DNA of 59,911 nt from contig JBFOMB010000010.1 in assembly GCA_040830545.1 (NCBI GenBank), positions 1 to 59,911 on the forward strand, given 5' to 3'. The DNA is from HXMU1420-2 sp040830545. GTDB taxonomy: Bacteria > Pseudomonadota > Alphaproteobacteria > Rhodobacterales > Rhodobacteraceae. The position numbers and the translations under genes were made by a program. Under the pieces are notes generated by a model, which did no database searches, was not told the origin of the DNA, and was given only the letters and a program-made list of their open reading frames with translations. Positions 8,203-16,810 of the stretch are shown here, one piece after another. Positions within the stretch are counted from its first letter, which is position 1. Every line of letters starts with the position of its first letter.

Positions 8203-9258
8203 TTAGTTGATGGCGCCGAACCAGCGACGATAGATCGTGTCGTATGTCCCCGTTTCCCGGAGCGACAGGAGGGCGCGGTTCACGTCTTCCACCAACGGGC
8301 TGCCCGCAGGGAAAACGATGCCGTAGTTTTCACGCAGGAATGCGGCCCCGGCCATCGAGGCGAAGTCACGACCTTGATGGGCGGCATAGTAGCTGAGTAT
8401 CGGGCTGTCGAAGACAACGGCGTCGAACTGGCCGTCCTCAAAATCACGGAGCATAGAATCCAGATCGGAATAGCCGCGAAAGTCAACTTCGCGCCGCTCC
8501 AGGAAACCTGCGGCAGTCGAGCCCTCGATTGTGGCCACGCGTTGCCCGTAGAGGTCACTGATCGTGTTTACTTGTCCACTGATCGCCTCGACCGTCATGA
8601 CGGACGTGATTTTCGCGACAAAGACAGAGACGATGAACAGGGACGAGATCACCAGGATTACAGCAAAGAACCGGCCAAACACGGTGCGTGGCACACGTTC
8701 CTCGAACCCGCCATTGACGACCAGGTTCAGCGCCCACCAAAAGGCCGGAAACATCGCCTCGCTTGCCGGGCGGTCGAAATAGGGCTGCGCGCGGCGTTCA
8801 AAGAACCACATCAACATGCCGCCGCAAAACAGCACCAGGAACGCCAGTCCGATAGCCAGCAACAGGTCCGTCGACATCAACGCTCGGAACAATGACGGGG
8901 ACCGCGTCGACTGCGCCGGGACCATGATTTGCAGCCCGCTCTCGAAAATTGGCTGACTGAAATCCATCACCTGTTCGCGCGCCGCAGTGATCGAGATATT
9001 GGCGATGGCCAGGTCGGACGCACCGGTTTCTACCGCATTCAGCATCTCGCCGAATATCTCGTGTCGCTTGACCTCTATTTCCCAGCCGAGATCAGTCGCC
9101 AACGCACGCAGCAACTCCATTGAAAACCCAGTGTCCGTGTCTTCGTCCAGCATAGAGAACGGTGGACGCGTCACGGTTGACACCGTGAGCGTCTGGGCGG
9201 CCGCGATATGTGCGACGAGGCCCGAAAGCAGGGTTATGAGGAACAGTAGTTTGCGCAT
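8203..9258 (-). CDS. Prokaryotic glutamate-receptor-like channel: periplasmic binding domain split by a two-helix pore
   Basis: The layout over 351 residues is signal peptide (1-22), first binding lobe (22-112), transmembrane helix (132-153), re-entrant pore segment (170-190), second transmembrane helix (195-222), then the rest of the binding domain (230-345). This is the GluR0 architecture: a substrate-binding protein interrupted by a potassium-channel-like pore. TAAREQVMDFS with Arg94 matches the ligand carboxylate-binding Arg of amino-acid binding proteins, and FDAVVFDSP carries a candidate amine-binding Asp284. Where potassium channels have TVGYGD this protein has NGGFEE (182-187), so potassium selectivity is doubtful. 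It is the distal minus-strand gene after the Hint pair, 60 bases from its neighbour. Confidence 0.82.
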   Translation of the reverse strand: MRKLLFLITLLSGLVAHIAAAQTLTVSTVTRPPFSMLDEDTDTGFSMELLRALATDLGWEIEVKRHEIFGEMLNAVETGASDLAIANISITAAREQVMDFSQPIFESGLQIMVPAQSTRSPSLFRALMSTDLLLAIGLAFLVLFCGGMLMWFFERRAQPYFDRPASEAMFPAFWWALNLVVNGGFEERVPRTVFGRFFAVILVISSLFIVSVFVAKITSVMTVEAISGQVNTISDLYGQRVATIEGSTAAGFLERREVDFRGYSDLDSMLRDFEDGQFDAVVFDSPILSYYAAHQGRDFASMAGAAFLRENYGIVFPAGSPLVEDVNRALLSLRETGTYDTIYRRWFGAIN

Positions 9259-9318
9259 ATCAGATTCTTAGCGCAGTCCCTAAGGCGGATTACGCCGTCG
9301 GGCAAGATGGGACGATTG

Positions 9319-10413
9319 TCACGCCGATCTTTGTTCCGCCAGAACCAATGCATCATATTGGCGCAGGATAGGGAATGCCGGAGTGCTGTGTTCGGGTAGC
9401 CGGGCGCGGTCCAGCCCGGCCAGAACCGTCGCCGCCAGCAAGTCCTTTTTGCGTCTCAGACGACCAATGTAGAGGCTTTCGAGCGCCATGCCGGAACTCA
9501 GGATCGCCTCGTGCTGGGGCAACAGGACATGGTGATAGGTCACAAATGATGGATGATCCCGATCTGCGATGGCCGTGCCGCCAACCAGATGACTGGCGCT
9601 GGCCAACACGGCCTCGGTGCTGAACATATAATCGACCACACTGCCCGATATCTTCAGCCTCTGAGTTGGGGCAACAAGTGTGTCGCGGCGCAGTCCAAAG
9701 TATGGTGCGCGCAAACGAACGGGCGCAAAGCTGCCGCGCGCAGGGACCGTTCGCGATAATTTGAACAGAACTGGGACGCTGTCCCCGGTTTCGGTACGCA
9801 CCGTGTTGCCGCGACGCAGGCGTGCCACGGGTACCTCTCCCAAAGGCGTTTCAATCGGTGTGCGTGCCACCAGCGACGGACAGGGGCCGGTTGGCTCGAT
9901 CTCTGTGGAGACCGCCAGGAACTCGGCGTCCGGTGTGATGAAAGTGGCGTTTTGCTCGTGGATCATCGCTTCCAGATCGGACAAGCGAATGGGCGCAGGT
10001 TCCGTCAGTTCGGAAATTGCGAACCGTCCGCTGTCTACATGCAGCATGACCAGTCGGCCCCATTTTCGGGGCGCGTCCCAGGAATAGGTGATCTGGATCG
10101 TTTCCAGCCTTTCCGTGTGGGGTAGGCTGACGACCGCATGAGCCAGTTTGTCCGCCTGGTCCAGCACAAAGGTCGCGCCGCCGCCTGGCAGGGAAGAGAT
10201 GGCCAATTGGACTGGCCAGGAACCGGTGGATGTGTATCGCAACAGGGTTTGTGGACGGCGACCGGGCGTCAAACGGGTTTCCAGCAGGATCGAGCCACGG
10301 GTGACCAGCGAATCCACGGAGGCTTCTTGGTTGGCCGAGTCACGTGCCTGGCCACCGAAGCCAGCCGGATTGAATAATGCACCGTCTTTGTCCCAAAGCC
10401 CAATCCACCCCAT
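9319..10413 (-). CDS. Hint-domain protein with Ser at the nucleophile position
   Basis: The 364-residue protein has an N-terminal beta-rich, LamG-like region (about 1-165) and a C-terminal Hint (hedgehog/intein) domain (about 178-320). The Hint start reads CPSLVARTPIETPLGEVPV. Aligned with the neighbour's CFVAGTMIRTPDGDRPV, Ser180 stands where the catalytic Cys should be and Arg184 replaces the Gly. TQRLKISG and HHVLLPQHEAILSSGMALESL match later Hint blocks. There is no signal peptide. It starts 4 bases after the stop of the larger Hint gene. The tail LRQYDALVL matches LRHYEARLL in that neighbour. Whether it still self-processes is unknown. Confidence 0.78.
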   Translation of the reverse strand: MGWIGLWDKDGALFNPAGFGGQARDSANQEASVDSLVTRGSILLETRLTPGRRPQTLLRYTSTGSWPVQLAISSLPGGGATFVLDQADKLAHAVVSLPHTERLETIQITYSWDAPRKWGRLVMLHVDSGRFAISELTEPAPIRLSDLEAMIHEQNATFITPDAEFLAVSTEIEPTGPCPSLVARTPIETPLGEVPVARLRRGNTVRTETGDSVPVLFKLSRTVPARGSFAPVRLRAPYFGLRRDTLVAPTQRLKISGSVVDYMFSTEAVLASASHLVGGTAIADRDHPSFVTYHHVLLPQHEAILSSGMALESLYIGRLRRKKDLLAATVLAGLDRARLPEHSTPAFPILRQYDALVLAEQRSA

Positions 10414-10417
10414 CGCG

Positions 10418-11995
10418 TCAGGCCGCCCTTGGACTTGACGTCAACAGGCGCGCCTCATAGTGGCGCAGGGTGCGACGCGCGGCAGGACTGTAACCTGCAC
10501 CGGAATTCGGGTCGAGTTCGGGGAAAATGCGGCAAATTTCTTCCAAGGCATCTGCTTCGAACAGGGACGTGGTCTGAGGGCCGGGCAGGAAACTTTCGGT
10601 TTCCAGCCCTTGGGAATAGATCACCTGATGGCGATCAAACATGACATGCACGTATGTCACATCGCCGCCCTCGACACGTGTGATCGACCGGTCATTGACC
10701 AGGTCCTTGGCAGCCACCAGAACCTCACCCTCGCCAAACAACAGTTCGGCCAGGCTGTCCTGAACTAGGATACGGTGTTGGGGAGAAACATAGAGTTCGT
10801 CATGCGCGCCAAATGTTCCCGCCCGAATGCAAATCGGCGCTAACACACCTTCGGCCGGGACTGTCCGGCCTCCTATCCAGCGCACAGGACGGTGCCCGTC
10901 ATCCTTGGTCACAACCAGATCGCCGGGCTGCAAGGATTCGACTGGTCGGTCACCATCGGGTGTGCGGATCATGGTGCCCGCGACAAAGCAGGGAACGCTC
11001 GAAACCTCGACAAAAGCGGTGTCCGTGTTGCTGCCGTCCGTGGCCGTGTAGGTGAAGTTGAAGTTCTCAGTGTCGCCATCCCCCTGAACCGAGATCGTGC
11101 CGTCGCCGTTTAAGGTGACGGTCTGTCCCGTGTTGAGTATGACGGAATCGTTCGCAACCACCTGAATATTGTTGATATGGGTGATCGTCAGCGTGCCGCT
11201 GGCTTGATCGTTGGCCAACACATCCACGGTCACGGTCCCACTGGGATAGACAGTGGTGCTGTCGTCGAATGCGATGACAGAGCTTTGGATGCTGTCGCCC
11301 GCGATCAGCAGGGTCGAGTCATAACTGCTGTCGCTGACATCTGCGATGCCGATCTTGATGTCGTTCTGTACACCTGCGTTGACGGGGATTTTCAGCGTCA
11401 TCGTGACGGTGAATCCATCCATTTCGGTGTTGTAATCGTCGTTGGCGTTCGAAATGAACAGGTTCTCGTTGTTCGTCGCGTTGACGTTGCCGGGGTCCGC
11501 GTCGCCATCCCCGATCCCCAAATCCACAAGCGTGCCGTTGATCCAGACGCCAACAAAGTCCTGATAGATGGAGTTCACGAATTCCGGATATTCTTCGGAG
11601 GCGAACACGAACTGCATGGACAACATGTTGCCGTCGGGGATGATCGTGGCTTCGAGGTACGAGGCGTCAAACGTGCTTGTGCCCGCCGCGGCGTTGAAAT
11701 CCGCGTCATTGTTGACCCCGTTGCTGCCTGTGGTCGTTGATCCAGAGCGGTTGGGGTCGCCGCCACCGCGAGTGAACGCGGAGGTACGCCCGGTGGTCAG
11801 GATCACGCCTGTATCACCTGGGGTCACGCCAGGTGATGTGTTGTCTCCGTCTGTATAGATGCCAGAGGATCGGTTATCGCCCGTGTAGCTGGCCGAGTTC
11901 GCAACAATCTGAACGCCGTCGCCGAAGATTGCTTCGGCCATCTGCTGCGCAGAGGCGTTGTTGTTGATAGGGAGTTCGGACGCGGTAACCGGCAT
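10418..11995 (-). CDS. Choice-of-anchor-L / cadherin-like / Hint-domain protein
   Basis: The ATG at 11995 gives 525 residues. About 1-245 matches the choice-of-anchor L domain, with its hallmark FVFASEEYPEF at 129-139 followed by DFVGVWING. About 245-332 is a cadherin/VCBS-like beta domain (VTVDVLANDQ, FTYTATDGSNTDTA). The Hint domain begins at Cys336 (CFVAGTMIRTPDGDRPV) and runs to about 475, with SPQHRILV and HVMFDRHQVIYSQGLETESF. The N-terminus is very acidic, Asn- and Gly-rich and lacks a signal peptide, as in type I-secreted proteins, though no GGxGxD repeats are visible. Surface or extracellular placement is inferred. It is first in the two-Hint operon. Confidence 0.83.
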   Translation of the reverse strand: MPVTASELPINNNASAQQMAEAIFGDGVQIVANSASYTGDNRSSGIYTDGDNTSPGVTPGDTGVILTTGRTSAFTRGGGDPNRSGSTTTGSNGVNNDADFNAAAGTSTFDASYLEATIIPDGNMLSMQFVFASEEYPEFVNSIYQDFVGVWINGTLVDLGIGDGDADPGNVNATNNENLFISNANDDYNTEMDGFTVTMTLKIPVNAGVQNDIKIGIADVSDSSYDSTLLIAGDSIQSSVIAFDDSTTVYPSGTVTVDVLANDQASGTLTITHINNIQVVANDSVILNTGQTVTLNGDGTISVQGDGDTENFNFTYTATDGSNTDTAFVEVSSVPCFVAGTMIRTPDGDRPVESLQPGDLVVTKDDGHRPVRWIGGRTVPAEGVLAPICIRAGTFGAHDELYVSPQHRILVQDSLAELLFGEGEVLVAAKDLVNDRSITRVEGGDVTYVHVMFDRHQVIYSQGLETESFLPGPQTTSLFEADALEEICRIFPELDPNSGAGYSPAARRTLRHYEARLLTSSPRAA

Positions 11996-12260
11996 AACAC
12001 ATGACAACCTGTATGATCTGGGGCGGTCACGGCGGCACGAATCCAAAGCGCCCGGCACGGGTCGCGCGCGCGGACATTCGGGTCACGATTTGAACTGCTC
12101 GATCCCTGCCTCAGGGATTTGTTTTTTATTGCCAGAAACCTAGCATGTGGCGGCCCCGGCTGTTAACCCACTTCAGGTTGCAAATCCGCAATTTCGCGGC
12201 ATTGTCGTCGCAAGATTGCCACATTCCCAGTGGCGCAGCAGTGATTGGAGGACCCGCCCC

Positions 12261-13403
12261 ATGCCCATCGACCCCGCCAGATTGACCGCTGACTTGATCC
12301 GCTGCCCCTCTGTCACGCCCGAGGAGGGTGGCGCGCTGACGCTGCTGGCCGACCTGTTGAGTGCGGCGGGATTTGAGTGCACACGGGTGGATCGCGAAGG
12401 CATTCCAAACCTCTTTGCGCGCTGGGGCGACAAGGGCCATGCGCGGACCTTCGGGTTCAACGGGCACACGGATGTGGTGCCGACCGGCGACCTTGCCGCC
12501 TGGACTCACGAGCCGTTCAAGGCGGTGGAACTGGACGGCATTTTGTACGGGCGGGGAGCCACGGATATGAAATCGGGCGTTGCGGCCTTTGCCGCTGCTG
12601 CCGTGGATTTCGTGAAAGACACACCGCCGGATGGGGCCGTCATATTGACCATTACGGGTGACGAAGAAGGCGACGCGCTGCATGGCACAACCGCGCTTCT
12701 GGATCATATGGCAGCTGAGGGCGAGGCGATGACCGCCTGCCTTGTGGGCGAACCAACCTGCCCGGAGGTCATGGGCGAGATGATCAAGATCGGGCGGCGT
12801 GGGTCCATGTCGGCCTGGTTCACGGTGACAGGTGTTCAGGGGCATTCGGCTTACCCCCACCGGGCCCAAAACCCTATGCCCGCCATGGCGCGGTTGATGG
12901 ACCGGCTGGCCTCGCGCGAATTGGATCAGGGCACGGACCATTTCGATGCCTCGACGTTGGCCGTGGTGACCATCGACACCGGTAACCCGGCAACCAACGT
13001 GATCCCGGGCGCCTGCACCGGCACGGTCAACATCCGGTTCAACGACCTGCACACCGGGGCGTCCCTGTCCGACTGGCTGCGGGAAGAGGCCGACCTCGTG
13101 CAGGACGAATTCGGGGTTGAGGTGGCCATTCGGTTCAAAATCTCGGGTGAGGCGTTTTTAACCCCTCCCGGTGACCTGTCCGCTCTGGTCGCCGGTGCGG
13201 TGGAGGCCGAAACCGGCGTCGCGCCGGTCCTGTCCACCACAGGCGGCACATCGGACGCGCGGTTTATCAAAAGCCATTGTCCGGTGGTGGAGTTCGGATT
13301 GGTTGGGCGCACGATGCATAAGGTGGATGAATGCGTTCCGGTGGAACAGATCCATCAACTGAAAGCCGTCTATACGCGCATCTTGCAGGATTTCTTTGCG
13401 TGA
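12261..13403 (+). CDS. dapE: Succinyl-diaminopimelate desuccinylase
   Basis: The ATG at 12261, preceded by GGAGGA, gives 380 residues, normal for DapE. M20 metallopeptidase metal ligands are visible: GHTDVVP (His69, Asp71), GRGATDMKSG (Asp102), GDEEGDA (Glu135/Glu136), the Glu of VGEPTCPE, and a C-terminal His in GRTMHKVDE. The enzyme hydrolyses N-succinyl-LL-2,6-diaminopimelate in lysine and peptidoglycan precursor synthesis in the cytoplasm. It starts a run of genes coupled by GTGA overlaps (GNAT, DUF2064) and followed by rnr. Confidence 0.95.
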   Translation: MPIDPARLTADLIRCPSVTPEEGGALTLLADLLSAAGFECTRVDREGIPNLFARWGDKGHARTFGFNGHTDVVPTGDLAAWTHEPFKAVELDGILYGRGATDMKSGVAAFAAAAVDFVKDTPPDGAVILTITGDEEGDALHGTTALLDHMAAEGEAMTACLVGEPTCPEVMGEMIKIGRRGSMSAWFTVTGVQGHSAYPHRAQNPMPAMARLMDRLASRELDQGTDHFDASTLAVVTIDTGNPATNVIPGACTGTVNIRFNDLHTGASLSDWLREEADLVQDEFGVEVAIRFKISGEAFLTPPGDLSALVAGAVEAETGVAPVLSTTGGTSDARFIKSHCPVVEFGLVGRTMHKVDECVPVEQIHQLKAVYTRILQDFFA

Positions 13404-13819
13404 CGGTCGGGATTACTGACGATCTGGAAACCTGTTTCGCCCTGCGCCACACCGTATTTGTCGAAGAACAGGGCGTGCCGGTGGAGGAAGAGCAGGACGA
13501 AATGGATCCGACGGCGACGCATTTGCTCGCGTGGGACAACGGTCGCCCGGTCGGCGCGGCGCGGGTGGTTTTTGCGGATGCAACGGTGAAGATCGGTCGG
13601 GTCTGTGTGTTGGCCGAAGCGCGGGGCACCGGGCTGGGTGTGGGGCTGATCCGTTGTGCGGTCGATGTGGCGCGTGCGCGGGGCGGGGTCACGCAGGCAA
13701 AACTGGGCGCGCAGACCCATGCGCTGGGTTTTTATGAAAAGCTGGGCTTTTCTGCGATTGGCCCAATCTATGACGATGCGGGCCTGCCCCATCGGGACAT
13801 GATCATGGATCTGACGTGA
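13400..13819 (+). CDS. GNAT family N-acetyltransferase
   Basis: A GTG start overlapping the dapE stop (GTGA) gives 139 residues beginning VTVGITDDLETCFALRH. The acetyl-CoA-binding segment VCVLAEARGTGLGVGLIRCAV contains the RGxGxG-type motif (RGTGLG), and LGFYEKLGFSAIG is the typical GNAT C-terminal strand-turn. The acceptor is unknown; translational coupling to dapE does not itself show a lysine-pathway role. The frame stays open upstream inside dapE, but the overlap start removes that unlikely extension. Confidence 0.85.
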   Translation: MTVGITDDLETCFALRHTVFVEEQGVPVEEEQDEMDPTATHLLAWDNGRPVGAARVVFADATVKIGRVCVLAEARGTGLGVGLIRCAVDVARARGGVTQAKLGAQTHALGFYEKLGFSAIGPIYDDAGLPHRDMIMDLT

Positions 13820-14412
13820 CGCGCACGCTGATCATCATGGTGAAGGCCCCGCAGGTCGGGCATGTGAAAACCCGGCTGGGGCGTGACATTGGGCGTATTC
13901 CGGCGACCTGGTGGTATCGTCATCAGGTTGCGCGCACCCTGCGTCGGCTACGCGATCCCCGCTGGCGAATTGTCTTGGCGGTTGCGCCGGATACGGCGGT
14001 AGGCGCGGGATGGTGGCCTTTGGACTTGGACCGCGCGCCGCAAAGGTCAGGTGATCTGGGCGAAAGGATGCGGCGGCAACTGGCGGCTGTTCGTGGTCCG
14101 GCGGTCCTTATCGGGTCCGACATCCCCGACATTTCGCGCGCTCATATCATCCGTGCCTTTGACGCGTTGGGCTGGGCCGATGCGGTATTTGGGCCAGCCG
14201 AAGATGGCGGGTATTGGCTGGTTGGACTGCGCGGGACGCGCGCTATGCCGCCTGCGTTCCTGCGCAATGTCCGATGGTCCGCACCTGAAACGCTGGCTGA
14301 CAGTCTGGCCAGCCTGGACGGTTTGCGCCCTTCGTTGATTGACACGCTGCGGGATGTGGATACCGGTGCGGACTTGAACGCATTTCGACATGACGGGACA
14401 GGGGTGGCGTGA
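13816..14412 (+). CDS. DUF2064 / TIGR04282-type glycosyltransferase-like protein
   Basis: A GTG start overlaps the GNAT stop (GTGA), giving 198 residues. Family blocks are VKAPQVGHVKTRLG at 9-22 (nucleotide-sugar binding end), the metal-binding GSDIPDIS, and FGPAEDGGYWLVGL. These belong to the GT-A-fold DUF2064 family, whose members include proteins annotated as arsenosugar biosynthesis glycosyltransferases. No arsenosugar partner gene is nearby, so that annotation should not be transferred as a function. Cytoplasmic. Confidence 0.8.
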   Translation: MTRTLIIMVKAPQVGHVKTRLGRDIGRIPATWWYRHQVARTLRRLRDPRWRIVLAVAPDTAVGAGWWPLDLDRAPQRSGDLGERMRRQLAAVRGPAVLIGSDIPDISRAHIIRAFDALGWADAVFGPAEDGGYWLVGLRGTRAMPPAFLRNVRWSAPETLADSLASLDGLRPSLIDTLRDVDTGADLNAFRHDGTGVA

Positions 14413-14424
14413 TAGGGCGGACGC

Positions 14425-16680
14425 ATGACGCGCATCCCTTCCAAGGCCGAAATCCTCGACTGGATTTCGGCCAACCCAACCCAGACCTCCAAACGCGACC
14501 TTGCCCGGGCTTTTGGCCTGAAGGGTAGCGACAGGATCGACCTCAAACGCCTGTTGAAAGAATTGGAGGCCGAGGGGCATCTGGAAAAGCGGCGCAAGAC
14601 CTATCGTGATCCGGAACGCCTGCCGCCTGTGTCGGTCCTGCAGGTCAAGGCGCCGGACAGTGACGGTGACCTTTTCGCCCGCCCGCTGGAATGGCATGGC
14701 GAAGGCGAGGAACCCGTGGTGTTGGCCATCCCGCGCGCCTCGGACCCGGTTTTGGGTGAAGGGGATCGCATTCTGGCGCGGCTGACGCTGGTCGAGGGTG
14801 AAGATCACCACTATGAAGCGCGCCTGATCCGCAGGATTGGGGCTAACCCGCGCCGCATTCTGGGTGTGTTTCGCAAAGGGGCGGAAGGCGGGCGGATCGT
14901 GCCGGTGGACAAGGCGTCCCAATCCGAATGGACCGTGCCCCCAGACGCCGTCCATGGCGCGAAAGATGGGGAGCTGGTGGAGGCCGAACAGGCCGGGCCC
15001 AAGGGCCGCATGGGTCTGCCCCGCGCGCGGATCGTGGATCGCCTGGGCGATCCCAGCGCGCCCAAGGCCGTGTCCCTGATCGCGATCCACCAACACGGCA
15101 TTCCAGACAATTTCCCTGACGCGGTGATCGAAGAGGCCGACAAGGCCAAGCCCGTTGGTCTGTCGGGCCGCGAAGATTTGCGTGACCTGCCATTGGTGAC
15201 CATCGACCCGTCTGACGCACGGGACCACGACGATGCGGTTTATGCCCATGCCGACGAGGACCCGGCCAATCCGGGCGGGCATGTGGTCTGGGTCGCGATT
15301 GCGGATGTGGCGGCCTATGTGACACCGGGCAGCGCACTGGATCGCGAGGCGCGCAAGCGTGGCAACTCCAGCTATTTCCCCGACCGCGTTGTGCCGATGT
15401 TGCCTGACCGTCTGTCGGGTGATCTGTGTTCCCTGCACGAAGGTGTGCCGCGCGCCTGTCTGGCGGTGCGCATGGTCTTTGATGCGGGTGGACACAAACG
15501 CGGACATCACTTTGTGCGTGGGCTCATGCGGTCGGCGGCATCGCTGACCTATGAAGAGGCGCAATCCGCTGAGGACGGTGATCCGACCGAACGGGCAGAG
15601 ACGTTGCTGGAGCCGGTGCTGCGTCCACTGTTTGCGGCCTATGCAGCCCTGGCCAACGCGCGGGAAGAACGACAGCCGCTGGACCTGGACCTGCCAGAGC
15701 GGCGGATCGTGCTGGGCGAGGATGGCAAGGTCGCTTCGGTCAACTTCAAAGACCGGCTGGAGGCGCATCGCCTGATCGAGGAATTCATGATCGCCGCCAA
15801 TGTCTGTGCGGCTGAAACGCTGGTGGCCAAACGCATGCCCCAGCTGTTTCGCGTGCACGAAGAACCCGCGCCGGAAAAGCTGGAATCGCTGCGGGAAACG
15901 GCGATGGCGGCGGGTTATCCACTGGCCAAGGGGCAGGTGTTGAAGACACGTCACCTGAACCAGTTGCTGAATGCTGCCGCAGGCACGGATGACGCGGAAC
16001 TGATCAACATGTCGACCCTGCGGTCGATGACACAGGCCTATTACAGCCCCGAGAATTTTGGCCATTTCGGTCTGGCGCTGATGAAGTATGCGCATTTCAC
16101 CTCACCTATCCGGCGCTATGCGGACCTGATCGTGCACCGCGCGCTGATCTCGGCGCATGGTTGGGGCGAGGATGGGCTGGACGCGGGCGCGGCGGACGGG
16201 CTGAAGGACACGGGCGAACATATCTCCATGACCGAGCGCCGTTCGATGCTGGCAGAGCGGGACACGACAGATCGTTACTTGGCAGCGTATTTGAGCGAGC
16301 GGGTGGGGGACGAATTCACCGGTCGCATCAGCGGTGTGGCGCGGTTCGGGGCGTTTGTGCGGCTGGACGGGTCCGGGGCAGATGGGTTGATCCCGATCCG
16401 CTCAATCGGGCGCGAATACTTCCACTTTGACCGCGACGCGGGCACGCTGATGGGGTCGGACACGGGCATGACGATTGCCATGGGGCAGCGGGTGACCGTG
16501 CGCCTGTCGCAAGCGACGCCAGTGACTGGTGGGATCGAGCTGGAACTGCTGGCGCTGGAGGACAAGGACCTGCCGCGTAGGGCAGCGCCGGGTCGGCGGG
16601 GTGGGCCACGTCGGAAGCAAGCGCAATCGCGCCGAAAGGCAGCGAAGACCAAGCGTAAGGTGACCCGCCGCAAACGCTGA
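14425..16680 (+). CDS. rnr: Ribonuclease R
   Basis: The 751-residue 3'-5' exoribonuclease has an N-terminal winged-helix region (about 1-60), cold-shock-like domains (about 65-240), the RNB catalytic domain with TIDPSDARDHDDAV carrying the clustered Asp ligands, a long SPIRRYADLIVHR segment, and an S1 domain near 618-705 (GRISGVARFGAFVRL). The tail from about 715 is strongly Lys/Arg-rich, typical of RNase R and used for structured RNA. It acts in mRNA and rRNA turnover. It starts 12 bases after the DUF2064 stop and probably shares its transcript. Confidence 0.95.
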   Translation: MTRIPSKAEILDWISANPTQTSKRDLARAFGLKGSDRIDLKRLLKELEAEGHLEKRRKTYRDPERLPPVSVLQVKAPDSDGDLFARPLEWHGEGEEPVVLAIPRASDPVLGEGDRILARLTLVEGEDHHYEARLIRRIGANPRRILGVFRKGAEGGRIVPVDKASQSEWTVPPDAVHGAKDGELVEAEQAGPKGRMGLPRARIVDRLGDPSAPKAVSLIAIHQHGIPDNFPDAVIEEADKAKPVGLSGREDLRDLPLVTIDPSDARDHDDAVYAHADEDPANPGGHVVWVAIADVAAYVTPGSALDREARKRGNSSYFPDRVVPMLPDRLSGDLCSLHEGVPRACLAVRMVFDAGGHKRGHHFVRGLMRSAASLTYEEAQSAEDGDPTERAETLLEPVLRPLFAAYAALANAREERQPLDLDLPERRIVLGEDGKVASVNFKDRLEAHRLIEEFMIAANVCAAETLVAKRMPQLFRVHEEPAPEKLESLRETAMAAGYPLAKGQVLKTRHLNQLLNAAAGTDDAELINMSTLRSMTQAYYSPENFGHFGLALMKYAHFTSPIRRYADLIVHRALISAHGWGEDGLDAGAADGLKDTGEHISMTERRSMLAERDTTDRYLAAYLSERVGDEFTGRISGVARFGAFVRLDGSGADGLIPIRSIGREYFHFDRDAGTLMGSDTGMTIAMGQRVTVRLSQATPVTGGIELELLALEDKDLPRRAAPGRRGGPRRKQAQSRRKAAKTKRKVTRRKR

Positions 16681-16687
16681 TCTGCCG

Positions 16688-16715
16688 GGTAGGGCCAGAT
16701 TGACCGCACCCTACC
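16688..16715 (+). terminator. Weak stem-loop after rnr
   Basis: GGTAGGG at 16688-16694 pairs perfectly with CCCTACC at 16709-16715 around a 14-base loop, 8 bases after the rnr stop. There is no T-run, so termination is uncertain. Confidence 0.35.
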
Positions 16716-16810
16716 GTGAGCGAAGGTTCGCAAATCCATCGTTTCGCCCGACTTTCCCCAGCTGTGGAAACGCGTTAGGCTTCCGGTGAGCAGACCATCA
16801 GGAAGAACCC

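Noticed and set aside
14047..16095. A 682-codon minus-strand frame opposite rnr
   Set aside because: Long but entirely antisense to rnr and the end of the DUF2064 gene; composition is His/Arg/Gln-rich and no domain is visible.
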